Assembly (NCBI GenBank): GCA_002721995.1
Contig: PBMF01000028.1
Coordinates: 27,161-91,160, forward strand
Length of the DNA: 64,000 bases
Origin: Chloroflexota bacterium
Lineage (GTDB): Bacteria > Chloroflexota > Dehalococcoidia > Lucifugimonadales > UBA3495
Direction of reading: 5' to 3'
The position numbers were made by a program, and so were the translations under genes. Below are positions 29,945-39,272 of the stretch, piece by piece. How positions within the stretch are numbered: position 1 is the first letter of the stretch; the number at the start of each line of letters is the position of its first letter. The notes under the pieces are model-generated. The model was given only the letters and a program-made list of their open reading frames with translations, was not told where the DNA came from and ran no database searches.

Positions 29945-31249
29945 TCAGTCCAGTGCTTCCGTCTGTGCCTCCTCTAATTTTGCTTCCTCTTCACCGTCCG
30001 TCGCGATCGCCGCTTCCGGTCCGGGAATCCCTTGGCCCATCTTGGACCTGTTTCCGTTGGCCGGCTTACCGCCATTCAACTGGAGCAGCACCGGGTCGGG
30101 CTTCAGGTCCACTGGGCCCCGGCTGCGGGCGGCCCGGCTGCCCTGATAGACGCTGCATTCCAGACAACCGATCCACTTTTGCGGGGTGAACTTTTTGTTG
30201 AACAAGCCCCGCGCCGTGATGTAATTCTCGTTGTTCCAGATTTCCTTCAACGTACTTTCGTTGGCGTCGCCAAAGTCCTCAGACTTGTCGGTCAGATAGC
30301 AACAGGGAGCAAACCCGCCGTCCCAGTTGACCACCGCGCTGCGCCACAAACGCCAGCAGACCGTGCCGTCTTCTTGATAGGGCTTGTAGAACGGGTCATC
30401 CCGCAGATACTCGGGATGCTGCCGGGGCAGCCAACGCTCGGCTTCTTCGGCGTCGTTCTCTCCATGGGGAAAGTCCACCTTCTTGAACACCAGGGAATCC
30501 ACACCCAGTTCTGAAGCCAGCGCCTTGGCCTCCTCCAGTTGGTGTTCGTTCTGACGCATGACTATGAACTGCCATTCTATGTGGGGGGTCTTGGAACCCA
30601 ACTCCCGTTTCTTCTGGTCAAGGAGCCGCAGGTTGGCCAGCACCCTATCCAGGTGCCCGCCGACCCTGTAGACCTCATAGACCTCTTGGGTGACTCCATC
30701 CAACGACACGATCATGACATCCAACCCGGACCTGATGACCTGCTCCGCCAATTCCGGCGTCAGAGGTTTGTTCAAGTTGGAGCTGATGATCGTCGCCACT
30801 CTCTGCTTGTGGGCGTACTCAATGTATTCGTGGATCCGCCAGTTCAAGAACGGCTCTCCCCAACTGTAGAGGGTCATCCACATGCAGGAGTGCTTGATCT
30901 GGTCGACCACCTTGGTGAAGAGGTCGTAGTCCATCACGCCCTGATCGCGGTGGATGCTGCCCTTGCCCGTATGGCACAGGGGGCATTTCAACTGGCAGAT
31001 GTTGGTCGTGTCCACTTCCCATTCGTAGGCCGACCCCCAGACCACACGGCGTGCAAATCGCAGTTGCAGTTCAACCCAGACGAAGTTCCAGAGCTTGCGC
31101 CAGCCGAAATAACGCGTGGCCAACCAGAAGCGTTGGTCGCGGCGGCCATCGGCCACCGCGTTGATCACACCGCCGTTCACCTGCAGCCAGCGCTCGCCCA
31201 CATAAATGGCGAACTTCAAAAACCAGAAAAAGGGATTGTATCGGACCAT
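29945..31249 (-). CDS. Radical SAM/SPASM domain protein
   Basis: VDTTNICQLKCPLCHTGKG (CxxxCxxC); C-terminal SPASM-like cysteines GGFAPCCYL and WIGCLECSVY. Confidence 0.88.
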   Translation of the reverse strand: MVRYNPFFWFLKFAIYVGERWLQVNGGVINAVADGRRDQRFWLATRYFGWRKLWNFVWVELQLRFARRVVWGSAYEWEVDTTNICQLKCPLCHTGKGSIHRDQGVMDYDLFTKVVDQIKHSCMWMTLYSWGEPFLNWRIHEYIEYAHKQRVATIISSNLNKPLTPELAEQVIRSGLDVMIVSLDGVTQEVYEVYRVGGHLDRVLANLRLLDQKKRELGSKTPHIEWQFIVMRQNEHQLEEAKALASELGVDSLVFKKVDFPHGENDAEEAERWLPRQHPEYLRDDPFYKPYQEDGTVCWRLWRSAVVNWDGGFAPCCYLTDKSEDFGDANESTLKEIWNNENYITARGLFNKKFTPQKWIGCLECSVYQGSRAARSRGPVDLKPDPVLLQLNGGKPANGNRSKMGQGIPGPEAAIATDGEEEAKLEEAQTEALD

Positions 31250-31476
31250 CTATCTACCGTTATTTAGCTTAGCCGCCGGGGGCCAAAACGGTTGAATCTA
31301 CCCTGGTAGGCCGGTGGCCGGTGCGGGTGCCCCAGCATACAGGCCCATGATACTCCCGCCGTAACTGGCGCATCAACCGCGTCTGGTTAGCTACGCAAAA
31401 TTGACTCGATTCCAGGGGCGGGAGTATTCTTGTCAGAATTATTTCCGGGGCAGACCGGATGAACAAGGAATAACCG

Positions 31477-31941
31477 ATGATAACAGGAAAGCAGGTACTT
31501 TCCCCCGGCCAAAGGTCGCTATTGACCGAGGTTATCAACCGCATAGTGCCGGCCAACGACAAGATGCCGGCGGCGGGGGACCTGGGCATCGCGGCCTTCA
31601 TCGAGGGCGTGGCCGCCGAAAAACCTGCTTTGACCCGGCTGCTCAACGAGGGACTAACCAAGATAGCCGTGGCTGCCGGACAGCAGTCACCCGGCGGGTT
31701 CGCCCAGCTTTCCGACGCCACCAAGGACGAGCTGCTCCGGGGAATCGAGGCCTCCGATCCAGTGTTCTTCGACCAGTTGGTGTTACAGACCTATAACGGT
31801 TATTACACAAATCCTGATGTCTTCGCTGCCATCGGCTATACTGTACCCAAGCTTGCACCTCCAGGCTCACAGCCGGAACTGCTGGACACATCGCTCCTGG
31901 ACGAACAACGCAAGCGGGCGCCATTCTGGAAAAAGGTCTAG
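31477..31941 (+). CDS. Gluconate 2-dehydrogenase subunit 3-like protein
   Basis: LLTEVINRIVPANDKMPAAGDLGIAAFIEG...YYTNPDVFAAIGYTVP. Confidence 0.7.
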   Translation: MITGKQVLSPGQRSLLTEVINRIVPANDKMPAAGDLGIAAFIEGVAAEKPALTRLLNEGLTKIAVAAGQQSPGGFAQLSDATKDELLRGIEASDPVFFDQLVLQTYNGYYTNPDVFAAIGYTVPKLAPPGSQPELLDTSLLDEQRKRAPFWKKV

Positions 31942-31950
31942 AGGCCCACC

Positions 31951-32616
31951 ATGCCCAGGGAAGACTTCGACCAACAATTGAATCTGCTTCAGCAAGAGGT
32001 AGAAGTACTTGCCCAGATCGTCGGCAAGTCCATCAACCGAGCCGTTGACGCACTGAAACGGCGGGACCTGGTCGCCTCGCAAGAGGTCATCAACGACGAC
32101 GATTACATCGACCAGAAGCGGTTCGAGATCGAAGACCGTTGTGTGGACATGATCGCCACCCAGCAGCCAATGGCCGGCGACCTGCGGGCCATCATCGCAC
32201 TGCTTCACATCGTGGTGGAGTTGGAGCGGATGGGCGACTACGCCGAGGGCATCGCCAAGATCAGCGTTTCCATGGGAGACGCACCGCCCCTAAAGCCCCT
32301 CATCGATATCCCCCGCATGGCCGAGAAAGCGACCGCCATGCTGAACGACAGCATCGATTCCCTGTTGAACCGGGACATGGTGAAGGCCAACGGCGTCTGC
32401 CAGGCAGACGACGAGGTGGACGAACTTTACGACCAGGTCTACCGGGAACTGCTCTTGTTCATGATCCAAGACCCGGACACCATTCAGCGGGCCACCTACC
32501 TGCTCTGGGTCGCCCACGACCTGGAGCGCATCGCCGACCGGGCCACCAACATCGCCGAGCGCGTGATGTTCCTAGTGACCGGCAAGATGGTGGAGATAAA
32601 CGTCTCCCGCTTCTAG
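31951..32616 (+). CDS. phoU: PhoU family phosphate signalling protein (copy 1)
   Basis: VVELERMGDYAEGIAKI, VAHDLERIADRATNIAERVMFLVTG. Confidence 0.92.
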   Translation: MPREDFDQQLNLLQQEVEVLAQIVGKSINRAVDALKRRDLVASQEVINDDDYIDQKRFEIEDRCVDMIATQQPMAGDLRAIIALLHIVVELERMGDYAEGIAKISVSMGDAPPLKPLIDIPRMAEKATAMLNDSIDSLLNRDMVKANGVCQADDEVDELYDQVYRELLLFMIQDPDTIQRATYLLWVAHDLERIADRATNIAERVMFLVTGKMVEINVSRF

Positions 32617-33518
32617 GCCGTGAAAGCCAGTTCCAGCTGTCCTCTGGGTGCCATGTTCTCCTGGACCTTTGCCCTGTCCGGCAGGTCATATTGCCGGCGC
32701 ACCCGGTCCACCGTATCCAAGATGCTCTTGGTGTATTCCTCGGGCGCGTAAGTCCTGTGGTAGAGGCGGTTGTAGCCCGGGGTGAGATGGGGATAGGCCT
32801 CCTTGAGCATGGGCATGAACCACTCCTTGGAGCCCGGCTTCAAGAACAGCACATTGGCCCCCAAGTACTGGGCCTTATGCTCATGGGCCGCTGCGACGAC
32901 CGTATGGATGTTCTCCTCGCTGTCAGTGAGGCCCGGCAGGAGAGGCGCCATCATCACTCCGGCTGAGACCCCGTTTTCCACCAGGTATTGCATGGTCTCC
33001 AGGCGCGCCTGAGGCCGGGGTGTGCCCGGCTCCATCTGCTTCCAGATCTTTTCGTCGGTGGTGCCGACGCTGAAATTGACGTGCACATCGGCCAACTGAC
33101 TGAGTTCGGCCAGTATGTCCACGTCACGGCGCACCAACACACCCTTGGTGGTGATGGATACCGGGTTCTGGAAGTCGCGCAGCACATGGAGAAGCCGGCG
33201 GGTGATTTCGTACTCGGCTTCTGCGGGCTCGTAGGGGTCTGAGGCCGTGCCGATGGCGATTGACTCCCGGCGCCAGCTGGGACGCCTGAGTTCCTTCCGC
33301 AGGACCTCGGGAGCGTTCACCTTGACGAAGACCCGGGTTTCGAAATCGCGGCCCGAGTCCATACCCCAGAATTCGTGGGTGGGGCGGGCGTAGCAGTAGG
33401 TACAGGCGTGGCGGCAGCCACGGTAGGGGTTCATGGTCCACCGGAAGGGGAACCGGGGAACATCGATCTTATTGAGCAGTGTCTTGCAGTGGATTTCCTG
33501 AACGTCGGCGCCAGCCAT
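32613..33518 (-). CDS. SPL/Rv2578c-like radical SAM protein
   Basis: RWTMNPYRGCRHACTYCYARPTHEFWGMDSGRDFETRVFVKVNAPEVLRKEL. Confidence 0.9.
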   Translation of the reverse strand: MAGADVQEIHCKTLLNKIDVPRFPFRWTMNPYRGCRHACTYCYARPTHEFWGMDSGRDFETRVFVKVNAPEVLRKELRRPSWRRESIAIGTASDPYEPAEAEYEITRRLLHVLRDFQNPVSITTKGVLVRRDVDILAELSQLADVHVNFSVGTTDEKIWKQMEPGTPRPQARLETMQYLVENGVSAGVMMAPLLPGLTDSEENIHTVVAAAHEHKAQYLGANVLFLKPGSKEWFMPMLKEAYPHLTPGYNRLYHRTYAPEEYTKSILDTVDRVRRQYDLPDRAKVQENMAPRGQLELAFTA

Positions 33519-33562
33519 AAAAGCCCTCCCAATCGACCCGCGTATAACGACAAATATTAATA

Positions 33563-33582
33563 AAACATCTGTTCTAATTATA
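33563..33582 (-). promoter_or_regulatory. Candidate LexA/DinR box overlapping promoter
   Basis: Minus strand TATAAT-TA-GAACAGATGTTT; GAACAGATGTTT fits GAACRNRYGTTY. Confidence 0.4.
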
Positions 33583-33643
33583 CGCCTGGGCCGTTTGGAC
33601 AGGCAAGCCGGGGCCGTCAGGTGGCGTTGTCGGCTGAATGGAC

Positions 33644-35044
33644 CTAGAGCCGGTAGACAGCCGCTCCGCTGGAACGGTCGCAGTTGAGCTTGCGGCTCAG
33701 GTGCAGGCCTTCCAGGATGAACTCCACCGCCGAGGCAATAACCTCCGGGCGTTCATCGTCGGTCAGCTTCTTCACCGCCGCTGCCAGGCCGTCGATCTTC
33801 TTCACCAGATCGGGGTATCCGGCGGCGGGCATCTCGCTGCCCGTCTCAGCGCTGTTGCCCAGGTCGAAAGCGGTTACCACCGCATCCAGCTCCTCCAGAT
33901 CAAAGTAGCCGCCAAAGGTGCGGAGCACAGCCCGGCGGGCCAGTTCGTCGGTCACCCGGGACTCTCGGCCCTCTTCAAATGTCTCAAGTTCAATCTTGCC
34001 GGCGAAGGACGCCACGATGTAACTGAGGTCGGAGACCCTGGGGCAGGCGAATTCCTCGCCATTCATGATTGCCCGGCGCACGGCGTTGCCCAGCATGGTC
34101 TCGTAGTTGGCGATGGACACCCGGACACTGACTCCGGAGCGTTGGTTGATCTCGTTGCTCTGGCGGGCCTGTACGGTGACCTCGGCAAGAACCTCTTTCA
34201 TATAGTCGGGAACTACCAGCTTCTCCTCTTCGGGGAACCTGGTTCGCTCCTGGTCCATGATGGCGATCTCGTCCCGGGAGTCCAGGGGATAGTGAGTGTG
34301 AATCTGGGAGCCGTACCGGTCCTTGAGGGGCGTTACGATGCGGCCGCGGTTGGTGTAGTCCTCGGGGTTGGCGGTGGATACCACGAAAACGTCCAGGGGC
34401 AGCCTGACCCGGTAACCCTTAATCTGCACGTCCCTTTCTTCCATCAGGTTGAACAGGCCCACCTGGATACGCTCGGCCAGGTCGGGCAGTTCATTGATGC
34501 AGAAGATGCCCCGGTTGGTGCGGGGTACCAGACCGTAATGGATCACGAGCTCATCTGAAAGGTAATGCCCCTCGGCGACCTTGATGGGGTCGATCTCCCC
34601 GATCAGGTCGGCAATCGATATATCCGGCGTCGCCAGCTTTTCCGAGTAGCGGTCGTCCCTGGGGATCCATTCCAGGGGCGTCTTGTCGCCCATCTCCGCC
34701 ACCTTGTCGCGGCAGACCTGGCAGATGGGCTCGTAGGGGTTGTCGTTTATCTCGCAGTCGGCAATTTTTGGAATTGCCTCGTCCAGCAGGGTTGTCAGGC
34801 TGCGGATCATCCGCGATTTGGCCTGGCCCCGCTCGCCCAGCAAGATGATGTCCTGCCCGGCCAGGATGGCGTTTTCCAGTTGGGGGATCACCGTATGTTC
34901 AAATCCGACGATGCCGGGAAATACGATCTCCTCGGCCCGGATCTTGGCTATCAGGTTCTTCCGTAGCTCCTCGCGGACGGGGATGACCTCATACTTGGCC
35001 TTGCGGAGAGCGCCGATGGTCTGAGGGAGTTTGGCCTTGGGCAT
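33644..35044 (-). CDS. Magnesium chelatase (BchI/ChlI)-like AAA+ ATPase
   Basis: AGQDIILLGERGQAKSRMIRSLTTLLDEAIPKI; RGIFCINELPDLAERIQVGLFNLMEERDVQIKGYRVRLPLDVFVVSTANPEDYTNRGRIVTPLKDRYG. Confidence 0.9.
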   Translation of the reverse strand: MPKAKLPQTIGALRKAKYEVIPVREELRKNLIAKIRAEEIVFPGIVGFEHTVIPQLENAILAGQDIILLGERGQAKSRMIRSLTTLLDEAIPKIADCEINDNPYEPICQVCRDKVAEMGDKTPLEWIPRDDRYSEKLATPDISIADLIGEIDPIKVAEGHYLSDELVIHYGLVPRTNRGIFCINELPDLAERIQVGLFNLMEERDVQIKGYRVRLPLDVFVVSTANPEDYTNRGRIVTPLKDRYGSQIHTHYPLDSRDEIAIMDQERTRFPEEEKLVVPDYMKEVLAEVTVQARQSNEINQRSGVSVRVSIANYETMLGNAVRRAIMNGEEFACPRVSDLSYIVASFAGKIELETFEEGRESRVTDELARRAVLRTFGGYFDLEELDAVVTAFDLGNSAETGSEMPAAGYPDLVKKIDGLAAAVKKLTDDERPEVIASAVEFILEGLHLSRKLNCDRSSGAAVYRL

Positions 35045-35223
35045 GCTCGTTCCTCCATGGGGACGATAAGCGCCGAATCGCTGCTGGGGCCGGACGGGCT
35101 GCTGCCGTCCGTGGCTGGCCCTCGACTGGTCCGGAAATGGGACTGGGGCCGGACCGTCGGTTTCAAGTTATCACACCTTGGCCTATAATTTACAAGCAGA
35201 AACAATCGGCTTCGAGCGCGACA

Positions 35224-35595
35224 ATGTTCCTGAGACTCCTTTATCCACTGCTTTTCTACCTGGCCCCAAGAATTCTTCCCCGGGCCATCAAGTTCGCCCG
35301 CCTGGTATGGCGTCTTACCTTCGACAAGCGGGTGTCCATTTTCCTCCGCGCTCTGGTGCCCCTGGCTATCATCTACATCATCTCCCCCTACGACCTGCTG
35401 AAGGACCGCCTGCCGGTCCTGGGGCGTTTCGACGACCTGATCGTGCTGGGCCTGGCCCTACTGGCCCTGACCAAGTTCGCGCCGTCCGACATAGTGGACG
35501 AACACATGGGCCGGGTGCCGCCCTCCGATCGCCCCGAGGACAAAGACCCGGACAAGGTGGTGGACGGCAAGAGCAGACTGATTGACGACGAGTAG
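35224..35595 (+). CDS. YkvA/DUF1232-like small membrane protein
   Basis: KRVSIFLRALVPLAIIYIISPYDLLKDRLPVLGRFDDLIVLGLALLALTKFAP. Confidence 0.75.
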   Translation: MFLRLLYPLLFYLAPRILPRAIKFARLVWRLTFDKRVSIFLRALVPLAIIYIISPYDLLKDRLPVLGRFDDLIVLGLALLALTKFAPSDIVDEHMGRVPPSDRPEDKDPDKVVDGKSRLIDDE

Positions 35596-36805
35596 CGGCT
35601 CCCAGATAGTTCTCTCGTCCGGCATGGGGTTCTATGTCCATGTCCCCTTCTGCAAGACCAAGTGCCCCTACTGCGACTTCAACACCTACCAGGGCATCGA
35701 GGACCTGATACCGGCCTTTCTCACTGCCCTCACGTCGGAGATCGATTGCTGGGGCACGACCCTCTCCCACCCGGCGGTGAAGTCCATATTCTTCGGCGGT
35801 GGCACACCCTCATATCTCCCCCAGGGCTACATCGAGCAGATACTGGCCTCGATTCAAAGCTCCTTCCAAGTCGCGCCGGGCGCCGAAATATCCATCGAAG
35901 CCAACCCCGGCGACCTGGACGAAGCCGCCTGCCAGGGCATCCTCAAGCAGGGTGTGAACCGCCTGAGCATTGGCATCCAGAGCTTGGACAACGAACTGTT
36001 GAACCTCCTGGGACGCCGTCACGAAGCCGCCCAGGCGATAGAGGCCTTTCAAACTGCCCGAAAGGCCGGCTTCGACAACGTGAACCTGGACCTGATGTAC
36101 GGCCTGCCCAACCAGTCGCTGGCACAGTGGCAAAACACACTGGACACCCTGGTGGGCCTATCCCCGGAGCATATCTCTCTCTACGCCCTGACCATCGAGG
36201 AGGGCACTCCCATGCACCGCTGGGCCGAGGAGGGCAAGATTCCCCAGCCGGACCCTGACATGGCCGCCGATATGTACCAGTACGCCCGGGAGTCCCTGGC
36301 CTCCGCGGGTTACCACCACTACGAGATATCCAACTGGTCCCTGCCGGGCAAGGCCTGCGAGCACAACCTGGTCTACTGGCAAAACGGGCCGTACCTGGGA
36401 GTGGGCCCCGGCGCCCATTCTAGGTTGGCTGATTACCGCTTCTGGGAGGTGCTCTCGCCCCGTGATTACAACAAAAAGGCGTCAGCCTGGGCCGATGGGG
36501 GAGTCCAAGCTGTGACCTACCTGTTGCAATCGGTGCTGGAAGGCATCCCCACCCTGGGCGGCTGGGAGCATATCAGCCCCGACACCCGCTGTTCGGAAAC
36601 CATGTTCCTGGGCCTGCGACTCTTGGACGGCATGGACCTGAACGAAGCATCATCCTTCGCCGGCGCAGACCTGGCCGAAAAATTCCAAGACGCCATCGCC
36701 GAGTGCATCCACCTGGGCCTGCTCACCCAAGAGGACAACAACCTGCGCCTGACCGAGTCCTCCTACCTCATAGCCAACCAAGCATTTACCAAGTTTCTGG
36801 AGTAG
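35582..36805 (+). CDS. hemW: HemW-type radical SAM protein
   Basis: GFYVHVPFCKTKCPYCDFNTY, FFGGGTPSYLP, EANPGDLD, NRLSIGIQSLDNELLNLLGRRH, VGPGAHSRL. Confidence 0.92.
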   Translation: MTTSSGSQIVLSSGMGFYVHVPFCKTKCPYCDFNTYQGIEDLIPAFLTALTSEIDCWGTTLSHPAVKSIFFGGGTPSYLPQGYIEQILASIQSSFQVAPGAEISIEANPGDLDEAACQGILKQGVNRLSIGIQSLDNELLNLLGRRHEAAQAIEAFQTARKAGFDNVNLDLMYGLPNQSLAQWQNTLDTLVGLSPEHISLYALTIEEGTPMHRWAEEGKIPQPDPDMAADMYQYARESLASAGYHHYEISNWSLPGKACEHNLVYWQNGPYLGVGPGAHSRLADYRFWEVLSPRDYNKKASAWADGGVQAVTYLLQSVLEGIPTLGGWEHISPDTRCSETMFLGLRLLDGMDLNEASSFAGADLAEKFQDAIAECIHLGLLTQEDNNLRLTESSYLIANQAFTKFLE

Positions 36806-36809
36806 GGGG

Positions 36810-37142
36810 GTGGAGCTACCCAACGCCGGGTCCGCCATTGTCACAACTGACAAGCTGAGGGCATATCTGCTGTCCGACGCCCATCCGGTGGGCCAGTACA
36901 AGGCACTGTTCTTCAAGAATCTGGGGTATGATGAAGCAGACACGGATATACTCCGACAAGATTTGCTGAATATCGCGGCCGAACAAGGAATCTCGGATTC
37001 CCAACAGTCCGCATACGGGACGAAATACATCGTCGACGGTCCGGTCCGGACGCCAAGCGGCAATGAAGTAGGCATACGGACCGTTTGGATCGTCGAGTCG
37101 GGAACATCCGAGCCTCGGCTGGTGACCGCTTACCCTATCTAG
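36810..37142 (+). CDS. DUF6883-like small protein
   Basis: MELPNAGSAIVTTDKLRAYLLSDAHPVGQYKALFFKNLGY... matches the remembered DUF6883 pattern. Confidence 0.6.
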   Translation: MELPNAGSAIVTTDKLRAYLLSDAHPVGQYKALFFKNLGYDEADTDILRQDLLNIAAEQGISDSQQSAYGTKYIVDGPVRTPSGNEVGIRTVWIVESGTSEPRLVTAYPI

Positions 37143-37160
37143 TCCCACGACATTGGGGAT

Positions 37161-37391
37161 GTGATGATCAAAGAACTGGACACCGTCGTCCTAAAACACG
37201 ACATCAAAGAGCACAACCTGGAGCAGGGTGACGTTGGCGCTGTGGTGCACTGCTATCCTGGGGAAGAGTTCGAGGTCGAGTTCGTCACGGGAGAAGGGAC
37301 TACTGCTGCGGTCCTCACTCTAAAAGGAGAGGACATCCGGCCCCTGGGCAAGGGAGAGATCCTTCACGCCCGCGAAATCACCGCCGCGTAG
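37161..37391 (+). CDS. DUF4926-like small protein
   Basis: IKELDTVVLKHDIKEHNLEQGDVGAVVHCYPGEEFEVEFVTGEG; 18 bp after the DUF6883-like ORF. Confidence 0.6.
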   Translation: MMIKELDTVVLKHDIKEHNLEQGDVGAVVHCYPGEEFEVEFVTGEGTTAAVLTLKGEDIRPLGKGEILHAREITAA

Positions 37392-37400
37392 ACCACCGCC

Positions 37401-39266
37401 ATGTATGTTATAGGCACCGCCGGTCACGTTGACCACGGCAAATCCACCCTGGTGAAGGCCCTCACCGACATTGACCCGGACCGCTTTCCCGAAGAGAAGG
37501 CCCGGGAGATGACCATCGACCTGGGCTTTGCCTGGATGACGCTGCCCAGCGGCCGCGACGTCAGCATCGTGGACGTCCCCGGCCACGAACGTTTCATCAA
37601 GAACATGCTGGCCGGCGTGGGCGCCATCGACCTGGCCATGCTCATCGTCTCCGCTGAAGAGGGCGTCATGCCCCAGACCAGAGAGCACCTGGCCATCTTG
37701 GACATCCTGCAGATCACCCGCGGCCTGGTGGTCATCACCAAGACCGACCTGGTGGACGAGGAGATGGTGGAACTGGTCAAGGCCGACGTGGAGGACACCC
37801 TCATCGGCACGTCCTTCGAAGGCTGCCCCATGCTCGGCGTCTCCGCCTACACCCTTGACGGAATCCCCGAACTGAAGGCCGCCATCGACACGATTCTGGA
37901 CAACACCCAAGCCCGGCAGGACCTGGGCCGCCCCCGCCTGCCCATCGACCGCTGCTTCACCATCTCCGGATTCGGCACGGTGGTGACAGGCACCCTCATC
38001 GACGGCACCCTCACCGTGGGGCAGGAGATTGAGCTGGCCGGGTCAGGCCAAAAGGCCAGAGTTCGCGGACTCCAAAGCCACAAGACCAAGGTCGACGCCA
38101 CCGACCCTGGCGTAAGATTGGCGGTGAACCTTTCCGGACTTTCCAAGGACGAGGTGGAGCGAGGTGAGATTCTGACCATACCCGGCTGGCTCAAGCCCAC
38201 TTACCGCGTGGACGCCCGCCTGCGCATGGTCAAGAACGCACCCCACCCCCTGCGGCATAACCAAGGCATCACCTTCCACCTCTTCACCAGCGAAGCCTCG
38301 GCCCGGGTCAGGCTCTTGGACGCCGACCGGCTGACCGAAGGACAAGAGGGCTGGGTACAGCTGCTGCTTTCAGACCCCCTGCCCGTGGTGAAAGGCGATT
38401 TCTTCGTTGTCCGTTCCGCGGAGGACACTTTGGGGGGCGGCCAAGTCGTCGATCCCCACCCCAGACGACGCTACCGCCGCTTCGACAACGACGTATTGGA
38501 ACGGCTCATGACCCTGGACCAGGGCACCGGCGGCGACATCATCATCAGCGTGTCCGAGCAGTGGGGACCCTGCGACCTGACCGCCCTGTCCCAGCGCACC
38601 AACCTATCCCGCGAGGAAGTGACGGAAAGGGTGGCCCAACTGGCAGAGGAAGAGCACCTGGTCACCCTGGGCGATTTCGGCAGCGACGCCGACGCCGTGG
38701 TCTACTCGGCCCAGGGCTGGGACATACTGAAGAGCAAGGTCCTCTCAGCCCTCCAGCTCTACCACACCCAGTACCCCCTGCGTACCGGCGTCCCGGCCCA
38801 GGAGATCCGCAGCCGGCTCAGCCTGTCCCAGCCCGTGTACCAGCGCGCATTGGCCCGGCTCACAGCCGACCAAGTGGTGGTGGACGAGGGCCAGTCCCTG
38901 CGCCTTCCCGACCATGAAGTTGTCATGACGCCAAAGATGGAAGAAGAGGCGTCAGCCTACTTGAAGTCACTACAAAAAGAGCCATACTCTCCCCCCAGCG
39001 ACCAGCCGGTGGACTCGGAGCTGCTCAGTGTCCTCATTGACCAGGGCAAGGTGGTCAGAGTCGCCGATTCGGTGGTATTCGACGCCGGGGCCTACCGGGA
39101 AATGACCGAGCGCATCGTCCAGCATTTGAAGGACCAGGGCACCATCACCGTGGCCGACGCCCGCACCATGTTCGACACCAGCCGCAAGTACGTACTGCCC
39201 CTGCTGGAGCGCATGGACCAGCAGCAGATAACCCGCCGCAACGGCGACGAACGGGTGCTCAGGTAA
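37401..39266 (+). CDS. selB: Selenocysteine-specific translation elongation factor SelB
   Basis: IGTAGHVDHGKSTLVKALTDIDPDRFPEEKAREMTIDLGFAWM, VDVPGHERFIKNMLAGVGAID, C-terminal winged-helix-like region. Confidence 0.92.
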   Translation: MYVIGTAGHVDHGKSTLVKALTDIDPDRFPEEKAREMTIDLGFAWMTLPSGRDVSIVDVPGHERFIKNMLAGVGAIDLAMLIVSAEEGVMPQTREHLAILDILQITRGLVVITKTDLVDEEMVELVKADVEDTLIGTSFEGCPMLGVSAYTLDGIPELKAAIDTILDNTQARQDLGRPRLPIDRCFTISGFGTVVTGTLIDGTLTVGQEIELAGSGQKARVRGLQSHKTKVDATDPGVRLAVNLSGLSKDEVERGEILTIPGWLKPTYRVDARLRMVKNAPHPLRHNQGITFHLFTSEASARVRLLDADRLTEGQEGWVQLLLSDPLPVVKGDFFVVRSAEDTLGGGQVVDPHPRRRYRRFDNDVLERLMTLDQGTGGDIIISVSEQWGPCDLTALSQRTNLSREEVTERVAQLAEEEHLVTLGDFGSDADAVVYSAQGWDILKSKVLSALQLYHTQYPLRTGVPAQEIRSRLSLSQPVYQRALARLTADQVVVDEGQSLRLPDHEVVMTPKMEEEASAYLKSLQKEPYSPPSDQPVDSELLSVLIDQGKVVRVADSVVFDAGAYREMTERIVQHLKDQGTITVADARTMFDTSRKYVLPLLERMDQQQITRRNGDERVLR

Positions 39267-39272
39267 TCCACT

